DNA from: Candidatus Zixiibacteriota bacterium
GTDB lineage: Bacteria; Zixibacteria; MSB-5A5; GN15; FEB-12
Length of the DNA stretch: 10,267 nt
Direction of reading: 5' to 3'
Assembly (NCBI GenBank): GCA_018816665.1
Contig: JAHIVM010000345.1
Coordinates: 1 to 10,267 of the forward strand
In this document: piece by piece, positions 5,449-10,267 of the stretch
Layout of the letters: every line of letters begins with the position of its first letter
Numbering within the stretch: the first letter of the stretch is position 1
Notes under the pieces: model-generated
The model's input: only the letters and a program-made list of their open reading frames with translations
What the model was told of the DNA's origin: nothing
Database searches by the model: none
Made by a program: the position numbers and the translations under genes

Positions 5449-8274
5449 GTGGAAACATCATCACGACAGCTGACATTGCACTTTCTGGTTCGGACGCTGA
5501 TTGGTTTGCTGCTTTTGGGCGGGTGGATCCCGGACGCTCGCGCGGCCGAGGTCTCAATCCACGGACGGGTTTTTGATAGCGCATCGGGCCGAGCAATAGC
5601 GGGAGCGGCACTGGCAGTCGAACGCTGCGGAACGACTGTCGCCACAGGATCGGATGACGGCGGATACTACCGTCTGGACGGCCTTGCCGAGGGCAACTAT
5701 TGGCTGGTTGTTGTGGCCACCGGTTTTCCCGATTATGAAATCCACAATCTGGCGCTGTTGGCCGACGCTGCCAACGTGTACGATTTCGCCCTTAGTTCGC
5801 CATCGACCCATGACGGTCCGGTAGTTGTTGACGCCACGGATCTGTCTGTCGTTCGGTACCGGGGGGGCGGTGATGCTGCTATGAGTGGCGATGAGTATCG
5901 CAGTCTGGCTCGACGAACGGTTGAGGAGATACTGGAGCTGTCCAGCCAGGTGGCAGCCGTGCGACGTCAGGAGATTCGCGATCCGCTGCACGAGTACAAT
6001 GCCCCTGAAATCCATGTGCGCGGCAGCCGGGAGCGAAACACCGGCTATTATCTGAATGGTATCAGCATTCGGGATGAGTTTTCGGGTGTCCTTATGGCCA
6101 CGGTGAATCCGCTGGCACTTTCGACTTTCAGTTTCAACCCGAGCGGAATAGGATCGCGTTACGGCAACGCTACTGGGGGTATTGTTCAGATGACCACGCG
6201 TAGCGGAGGCGAGCGAATCTCAGGCACGATCGATCTCCTCAGCGATAATGTAATCGGCAGTGGGCACGATCAGAACTGGTACTCTGCATCGTTGGGCGGC
6301 CCTATGCCGGGGATAGCCAACGCGCGGTTTTTTGGCGCGGTGGAACGAAGGTGGCTGGGTGACCGGTCGCCATCGGTGCGGGAAACCGATGGTTTCCCGG
6401 CCAATGGTCAGCGCGGCTGGTCGGCCCATAGTCGGGTCGACTGGGCGCCGTCGGCCAATCTGGACCTGGCGCTGACCGGCGACTGGATGACCGATGACTG
6501 GCAGCGATACGCGCACGAGTGGTATTTTTATCCGGAACACAGTCCTCGGTACAAAGACCAGAACTATGCCATGGGGGCGAGTCTGGACCACCGGCTGGGC
6601 GATAGAACGCGATGGTCGCTGGGGCTGTCCTACAGTTACATCACGCGGACGAAGGGCGACGGTGTGCTCTTTGTAGATTGGCCGGACTATCAGAGGGAGT
6701 TTTATAACCCAAGGTTCGACAGGCACAATCTGTTTCGCTCTGCAGATACGGTCTTTGCCAGTCAGTTAGACGGCACTATCCCCCCCGGATCGCCTGAGGA
6801 CACCTTGGTGGAGGTCAGAGAGCCTTACTACGACTATGCTCGCGAACATGTTACAATCGAATATGGGGTGCAAGGACGGTTGACCCAAGAGGTTTCCAAG
6901 GCGGTGGATCTGATCGCAGGGTTCGACCTCAGCTACTACTCAGTTCATTCCTTTGAATTCTTGCAGCCCACCATGGAGCCGTGGGCCAGCACGCACAGTA
7001 TTTACGGAGGCGCCATCTGGGGGTGGGACGAAAGCTGGGCCAATGAGGCCAAACACCCATTGGATTTGGCAGCGTTTATCTCGGCCCGGATCAGGCACAA
7101 CGGCCTGACGCTCACGCCGTCGATCCGCCTTGACGCGTTCGATTACGATGCACAGGTCTTCGCGAATCCGCTTGATCCGCTTGGCGCGGACTTCTCGTTG
7201 GGCGAGGATGATCTCACCGATGCTCCCACACACACAAGAATCTCGCCGCAGATCACGGCCCTGGTGAACGTGGGTGACCAGACTGACTTCTACATATCGT
7301 CGGGATTGTCCTATCAGCGCCCCGTATTTGAGCAGCTCTATGTCGATTGGAAGTTCGCCGAAGCCAGGATTGATGCTGGATTGTACTACCCGTTGCCGAC
7401 TGCCACCCTGGAGCCGGAGAAGACGTTTCATACCGAGACAGGCATGGTGTTTCGGCCGACCGCCGGGCTGGTGCTGGAGCCGTCCGTGTTCTACCGCGAC
7501 GCCTCCAATCTAGTCGGGCTCTACCATCTTTCTATGGCTCAGCCGTCCTCATATACTTCCTATGCCAACAGCGGCGGCAATTTGGAGTCCATCGGTGCGC
7601 GAGCCAGGGTGGCTGCGCAAGTCACGGGTGAGTTTGGACTCGCACTGGAGTATACGTATACCGACGTCCAAACGAGTGCTCTGTTACTCTCCAGTTCGCC
7701 AAGTATTGACTGGATTGATCCCAGTTTGCCGAGCCCCGTGGATGTCCCGGTAGACTACGAGCAGCGACACAAGCTCGCAGGTGTGCTGAGCCTGCATGTG
7801 CCCGAGGGACAGGGTCCACGTTTGGGCCACACGCCCATATTCGAGAACCTGCGGGCCACGGTCTCCATCACTGCGGCCAGCGGCCAACCTTACACCCCAT
7901 CGGTTGTCTACGACGCGGCGGCCCCCAGTGCCTCGGTGTCAATTGTCCCAACCGGTCAAATGCTTTCTGCGCGCTATCCCATGTGGATGCAGGTGGATCT
8001 GAAGCTGGAACGGATGATCGAAATCGGTGGCATACAATGGACTCCGTACCTGTGGATTACGAACCTGCTCGATCGTGAGAACATCACCAAAGTCTATTCG
8101 GGGACCGGCGAAAGCGACCGCACCGGCTATCTGCAATCAGCTGAGGGGCAACTCCGGTCCGACGATCCTATCTATGGTGATGAATTCACGTACCTCTACC
8201 GGCTCGCCGAGCAGAACCCGCTCAACTACGGGCCGCCCCGGCAGATATATATGGGCGTGAAAGCGTCGTTCTAG
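5449..8274 (+). CDS. TonB-dependent receptor-like outer-membrane protein with carboxypeptidase regulatory-like domain
   Basis: With the GTG start the product is 941 residues. Residues 1-33 form a signal peptide (hydrophobic TLIGLLLLGGW, likely cut after DARAA). Residues 35-115 are a carboxypeptidase-regulatory-like beta-sandwich (SIHGRVFDSASGRAIAGA, then GGYYRLDGLAEGNYWLVV), common at the front of receptors in the FCB group. A VVVDATDLSV stretch after it could act as a TonB-box-like segment. The plug domain follows (about 130-250): VEEILELSSQVAAVRR, IHVRGSRERNTGYYLNGISI, and SRYGNATGGIVQMTTRSGG. The remainder is a beta-barrel of alternating aromatic strands ending in MGVKASF, with the C-terminal Phe recognised by the BAM machinery. 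It should bind and import, or otherwise handle, a large substrate at the outer membrane using TonB energy. No substrate genes, TonB/ExbB genes or SusD partner lie nearby, so specificity is open. It is monocistronic and closed by a terminator. Confidence 0.9.
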   Translation: METSSRQLTLHFLVRTLIGLLLLGGWIPDARAAEVSIHGRVFDSASGRAIAGAALAVERCGTTVATGSDDGGYYRLDGLAEGNYWLVVVATGFPDYEIHNLALLADAANVYDFALSSPSTHDGPVVVDATDLSVVRYRGGGDAAMSGDEYRSLARRTVEEILELSSQVAAVRRQEIRDPLHEYNAPEIHVRGSRERNTGYYLNGISIRDEFSGVLMATVNPLALSTFSFNPSGIGSRYGNATGGIVQMTTRSGGERISGTIDLLSDNVIGSGHDQNWYSASLGGPMPGIANARFFGAVERRWLGDRSPSVRETDGFPANGQRGWSAHSRVDWAPSANLDLALTGDWMTDDWQRYAHEWYFYPEHSPRYKDQNYAMGASLDHRLGDRTRWSLGLSYSYITRTKGDGVLFVDWPDYQREFYNPRFDRHNLFRSADTVFASQLDGTIPPGSPEDTLVEVREPYYDYAREHVTIEYGVQGRLTQEVSKAVDLIAGFDLSYYSVHSFEFLQPTMEPWASTHSIYGGAIWGWDESWANEAKHPLDLAAFISARIRHNGLTLTPSIRLDAFDYDAQVFANPLDPLGADFSLGEDDLTDAPTHTRISPQITALVNVGDQTDFYISSGLSYQRPVFEQLYVDWKFAEARIDAGLYYPLPTATLEPEKTFHTETGMVFRPTAGLVLEPSVFYRDASNLVGLYHLSMAQPSSYTSYANSGGNLESIGARARVAAQVTGEFGLALEYTYTDVQTSALLLSSSPSIDWIDPSLPSPVDVPVDYEQRHKLAGVLSLHVPEGQGPRLGHTPIFENLRATVSITAASGQPYTPSVVYDAAAPSASVSIVPTGQMLSARYPMWMQVDLKLERMIEIGGIQWTPYLWITNLLDRENITKVYSGTGESDRTGYLQSAEGQLRSDDPIYGDEFTYLYRLAEQNPLNYGPPRQIYMGVKASF

Positions 8275-8295
8275 GCAGGGAAGACTACGAATCGA

Positions 8296-8336
8296 AACGG
8301 GCGCAGGGATATACTCCCGGCGCCCGTTGCTTTTTT
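8296..8336 (+). terminator. Rho-independent terminator after the receptor gene
   Basis: AACGGGCGC (8296-8304) pairs with GCGCCCGTT (8320-8328). An inner GGGA/TCCC stem (8306-8309 with 8315-8318) extends the structure, and six T follow at 8331-8336 after GC. It lies 21 bases past the receptor stop. The convergent minus-strand gene ends at 8354, so the same hairpin may also serve it, although only a short T-poor tract follows in that direction. Confidence 0.88.
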
Positions 8337-8353
8337 GGTACGAGCCGGATCAG

Positions 8354-8845
8354 CTACTGTACGAAAGCCGTGCTGGCCTCGTTGATTTTGCGTTCGGCCT
8401 CAAACCAGTCTTCCCGGTCCCGGCCGTGCTGGCCGCGGTTCTGGTACATGGCATAGGCCACTTCCCGCACGAAAGACTCGTAGGTCTGCTGGCTGCGGTC
8501 GCCGTTCAGTTCGACCCGGACCACTGTTCCGTCCTTGCTTTCCAGGGTTAAACTGGCATCCTGGCCGTCGTTGGTTCTCTCCAGGAGTATTTTCTCGGGG
8601 CGCTGGATGGCGACCGCGGTTTCGTGGACGGCGGTCGGGTCGGCTTTGGCCGTGTGCAGTTCGATACCGGCGAAGGCTCGTCCCTTGCGGGTGATGGCCA
8701 GGCCGACAAACGGCCGTTCCCCGGCTATTTGTACTTCTGCCTTGCGCTTGTATTTTACACTCAGGCTGGAGGTGCGGAACTGATTGGTCTCGTTGAACTG
8801 CCGGCAGAACTTTGACCAATTGGCTCGTTTGATTTCGGTGGTCAC
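8354..8845 (-). CDS. DUF5335-like protein with C-terminal DUF2934-like domain
   Basis: From the GTG at 8845 the product is 163 residues. Residues 4-112 (EIKRANWSKFCRQF, then ETAVAIQRPEKILLERTNDGQD, then LTLESKDGTVVRVEL) follow the pattern of DUF5335 proteins: a short RxxWxxF start and a beta-rich core ending with an acidic strand. Residues 124-156 (SFVREVAYAMYQNRG, then DREDWFEAERKI) match the helix-turn-helix-like pattern of DUF2934, whose signature is a RxxAYxxY..G/W..AE arrangement. No signal peptide is present, so it is probably cytoplasmic. A longer frame to an ATG at 8905 adds 20 residues, but AAGGAGG with an ideal 8-base spacer lies inside that extension, and domain homology begins after it. 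Both domains are of unknown function. It is transcribed alone, with a terminator between it and the upstream DUF2807 gene. Domain calls are by eye and should be confirmed by profile search. Confidence 0.75.
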   Translation of the reverse strand: MTTEIKRANWSKFCRQFNETNQFRTSSLSVKYKRKAEVQIAGERPFVGLAITRKGRAFAGIELHTAKADPTAVHETAVAIQRPEKILLERTNDGQDASLTLESKDGTVVRVELNGDRSQQTYESFVREVAYAMYQNRGQHGRDREDWFEAERKINEASTAFVQ

Positions 8846-8853
8846 AACACTAT

Positions 8854-8860
8854 CCTCCTT
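8854..8860 (-). promoter_or_regulatory. Strong Shine-Dalgarno placing the start at 8845
   Basis: On the minus strand AAGGAGG is followed by 8 bases and then GTG at 8845-8843. The alternative ATG at 8905 has only a weak AGGGAT ahead of it, so the shorter product is favoured. Confidence 0.75.
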
Positions 8861-8965
8861 GACATCGCCCGGCGCTTTTGTTGTTTCAAGGGCCGTCGGC
8901 GACATTGTTATCCCTATTCTACATATCGGTCACATTGAAGTCGAACATGATATGCAGATCGGTGG

Positions 8966-8992
8966 CTATTGTACGATTAAAACGCGATTAAA
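8966..8992 (-). promoter_or_regulatory. Candidate promoter/operator of the DUF5335-DUF2934 gene
   Basis: On the minus strand a -10-like TACAAT (8973-8968) is preceded by two copies of TTTAATCG (8992-8985 and 8981-8974) spaced one helical turn (11 bases) apart. The element ATCGTACAATAG (8977-8966) recurs with one extra base upstream of the neighbouring DUF2807 gene. No good TTGACA box sits at the standard distance, so the promoter would depend on an activator or an alternative sigma factor. It would give a leader of roughly 115 bases to the GTG start. Confidence 0.35.
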
Positions 8993-9024
8993 TTTGACCA
9001 AATCAGACAATACTTGCCCAAATT

Positions 9025-9066
9025 AGAGAAACGAGGACACCCGCCGCGTGTGGGCCGGTATCCTCG
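9025..9066 (-). terminator. Rho-independent terminator of the DUF2807 gene
   Basis: On the minus strand CGAGGATACC (9066-9057) pairs over 10 bp, with one G-T wobble, with GGTGTCCTCG (9041-9032) around a GC-rich 15-base loop. TTTCTCT follows (9031-9025). It lies 37 bases after the DUF2807 stop and separates that gene's transcript from the downstream DUF5335 gene. Confidence 0.75.
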
Positions 9067-9103
9067 CCGGGATAAGGGTATGTTTTGACCTGCCGGAAGG
9101 ACC

Positions 9104-9778
9104 TTATCGGCGCGAAATGTCGCCCGATCCGTGCACCCGCCGGGAGATTTTGGGGTCGCCGTAGATGTCTATGTCGCCGCTGCCGTTCACAGTTCCCCGG
9201 CAAAACTCGCGGGCGAAAACGTCAATATCACCGGAACCGTCAACCCGCGCACGCGCCTCCCGTGCCTTGAGCCGACGGGCGTTGACATCGCCCGAGCCCT
9301 CGACCGAAATGTCAACCTCGTCAACTTCGCCGCTGATGTCGATGTCTCCGGAGCCGCTGATCTCGATCTCAAAAAAGTCCTCTTTGACGTCTCTCACCTC
9401 AACATCGCCGGAGCCGGAAATGGCTACGGCGGTCAGGTGCGGCACCGTGATATGAACTTCGATTTCCGCATCGCGATAAGATCCCCGGGTGCGAATCTCA
9501 AGGGTCCGGCCGTGTACCCGGGTGATCACGTTGTCGAGAAGGTTGTCATCGGCCGTAACCTCAACCGCTACTTTATCACCGATTTCAATGAGCACATCCG
9601 TGGAGCCGTTGACCTTAACCCGGTCAAAACCTTTAGCATCGCGCTGTTCCGTTGCGTAAACGCCTGATCCCCGTTCGCCCCGGAAAGCGTCAAAAATCCC
9701 GCCTGCCGACGCTGTCTGACCAATCGCCACGACGGTCAGCAGCGTCATGAACACAAGTCCAGTTCTCACCGTTCTCAC
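9104..9778 (-). CDS. Exported DUF2807 (GIN/head-type beta-solenoid) protein
   Basis: From the GTG at 9778 the product is 224 residues. Residues 1-25 form a signal peptide (RTVRTGLVFMTLLTVVAIG, then QTASA before GG). The mature part, from about 46 (DAKGFDRVKVNGSTDVLIEIGD), is a DUF2807 domain, annotated in databases as a putative auto-transporter adhesin head. It contains six GSGD turns at 122, 142, 161, 181, 199 and 217, spaced 18-20 residues, each flanked by short alternating strands (VEV, IDI, IDV). This pattern implies a right-handed parallel beta-helix. It ends at the last turn (GSGDISRR), as is usual for the family, with no membrane anchor or sorting tail. The protein should sit in the periplasm or on the surface; its binding partner is unknown. 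The start rests on AAGGAGG with a 5-base spacer; the open frame extends 22 codons further without a credible ribosome site. One Cys (193) lies in the last coil. Confidence 0.88.
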   Translation of the reverse strand: MRTVRTGLVFMTLLTVVAIGQTASAGGIFDAFRGERGSGVYATEQRDAKGFDRVKVNGSTDVLIEIGDKVAVEVTADDNLLDNVITRVHGRTLEIRTRGSYRDAEIEVHITVPHLTAVAISGSGDVEVRDVKEDFFEIEISGSGDIDISGEVDEVDISVEGSGDVNARRLKAREARARVDGSGDIDVFAREFCRGTVNGSGDIDIYGDPKISRRVHGSGDISRR

Positions 9779-9783
9779 GTTCT

Positions 9784-9790
9784 CCTCCTT
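9784..9790 (-). promoter_or_regulatory. Shine-Dalgarno placing the DUF2807 start at 9778
   Basis: AAGGAGG on the minus strand stands 5 bases before GTG (9778-9776). A second in-frame GTG at 9769 is 14 bases away, too far. The chosen start gives a compact, positively charged signal-peptide N-region. Confidence 0.75.
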
Positions 9791-9810
9791 CACATAAGTA
9801 CCCGATCTAC

Positions 9811-9823
9811 CTATTTGTACGAT
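9811..9823 (-). promoter_or_regulatory. Candidate promoter element of the DUF2807 gene
   Basis: Minus-strand ATCGTACAAATAG (9823-9811) nearly duplicates the element ahead of the DUF5335 gene, ATCGTACAATAG, with one extra A. It ends about 32 bases before the GTG, a normal leader distance for a -10 region. Upstream lies GCAACC followed by a perfect CCCCCGGGGG palindrome (9829-9838), not a sigma-70 -35 box. Use of an alternative sigma factor is possible but cannot be shown from two sites. Confidence 0.35.
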
Positions 9824-9939
9824 AAGGTCCCCCGGGGGTTGCACCTTCGGTCGCCTTTTTGTTGGAAACAGGGGGGCGGCTGCGTATGTTCAAACGAGCA
9901 AAACTCAGACAAGTCTGGATCTTGCCGGAGACGAGCAAA

Positions 9940-10267
9940 ATGGCGGAGATACGTGTTCTCTACATAGAAGATATAGCCGACCAGCGCGAGGAAATGGCCG
10001 GGCAGTTGGCCTCCCGGGACTTTGCTGTGACGGTTGCCGAATCGGGCGAATCCGGCGTAGCGGTCTTCCAGCCGGGTGCGTTTGATCTCATCCTGTGCGA
10101 CCTCAATATGCCCGGCATGGACGGTTTAGCGGTCCTCAAAGAGATTCGCGAGCACTGTCCCATGACGCCGTTCATCCTGCTCACCGCTCATGCCACCCTG
10201 GCCAAGGCGATCGAGGCGGTCAAACTTGGCGCCCAGGATTTTGTCTACAAGCCGGTTGATCTCGATG
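9940..10267 (+). CDS. Response-regulator receiver-domain protein, 5' part
   Basis: The first 109 codons are present and the gene runs off the right edge. They form an almost complete CheY-like receiver domain. The acidic pocket is E10-D11 in VLYIEDI, the phospho-acceptor is D54 in LILCDLNMPGMDG, the switch Thr is T82 in ILLTAHA, and the conserved Lys is K104 in FVYKPVDL. All key residues are intact, so it should accept phosphate from a histidine kinase in the cytoplasm. The AIEAVKLGAQDFVYKPVDLD ending is common in receivers joined to NtrC-type ATPase domains or in hybrid kinases, but the output domain lies outside the window. GGAG at 9927-9930 with a 9-base spacer supports the ATG at 9940. 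An in-frame ATG at 9886 would add 18 residues (starting MFKRAKLRQ) but has only a poly-G tract ahead of it. The gene is divergent from the DUF2807 gene. Confidence 0.92.
   Translation, partial: MAEIRVLYIEDIADQREEMAGQLASRDFAVTVAESGESGVAVFQPGAFDLILCDLNMPGMDGLAVLKEIREHCPMTPFILLTAHATLAKAIEAVKLGAQDFVYKPVDLD

Noticed and set aside
9131..9667. A 178-codon plus-strand open frame over the DUF2807 gene
   Set aside because: It mirrors the repeated GSGD codons of the minus-strand gene, which has a signal peptide, a ribosome site and a terminator.
9104..9778. The regularly spaced degenerate DNA repeats in this gene as a CRISPR-like array
   Set aside because: The periodicity is at the protein level (GSGD turns every 18-20 codons), in frame, with degenerate DNA units, which is the normal pattern of a beta-solenoid coding sequence.

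Overview
This window reads as a chromosomal stretch from a Gram-negative bacterium of moderately high GC. Three things point to an outer membrane and periplasm: a TonB-dependent receptor-like protein ending in Phe, a secreted DUF2807 protein, and a GldA/GldF/GldG-type ABC system. This mix suggests the FCB superphylum or a neighbouring candidate phylum (for example Zixibacteria-like). That is an inference from gene content only, and there is no rRNA or other marker here to fix it.

Left part (1-4332, + strand): one operon. It holds the 3' end of a GldA-like ATPase gene, a single 888-codon gene fusing the GldF permease to the GldG auxiliary protein (4-base ATGA overlap), and a DUF4340 membrane-anchored protein 3 bases further on. 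A strong intrinsic terminator closes it. Together they look like a complete ABC-2-type exporter or envelope-remodelling machine whose substrate is not evident.

Middle (4333-8336): a 359-base gene-free stretch contains a nested inverted repeat. It is followed by a minus-strand five-helix membrane protein of no recognised family. Divergently on the + strand lies a 941-residue TonB-dependent receptor-like outer-membrane protein with an N-terminal carboxypeptidase-regulatory-like domain, closed by a hairpin/T-run terminator.

Right part (8354-10267): two separately transcribed minus-strand genes. The first encodes a small protein combining a DUF5335-like domain with a C-terminal DUF2934-like domain. 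The second encodes an exported DUF2807 protein with six GSGD turns; a terminator separates it from the first. Both have a near-identical CTATT(T)GTACGAT element upstream. A response-regulator receiver protein starts divergently on the + strand and runs off the window.

Several starts were set from ribosome-binding sites instead of the longest frame: GTG at 5449, at 8845 (minus) and at 9778 (minus), each just behind a strong purine-rich Shine-Dalgarno sequence. I see no mobile element, CRISPR array, tRNA or rRNA. No clearly new multi-gene system is visible. The most unusual items are the GldF-GldG fusion, the DUF5335-DUF2934 combination, the shared upstream element and the structured intergenic region.
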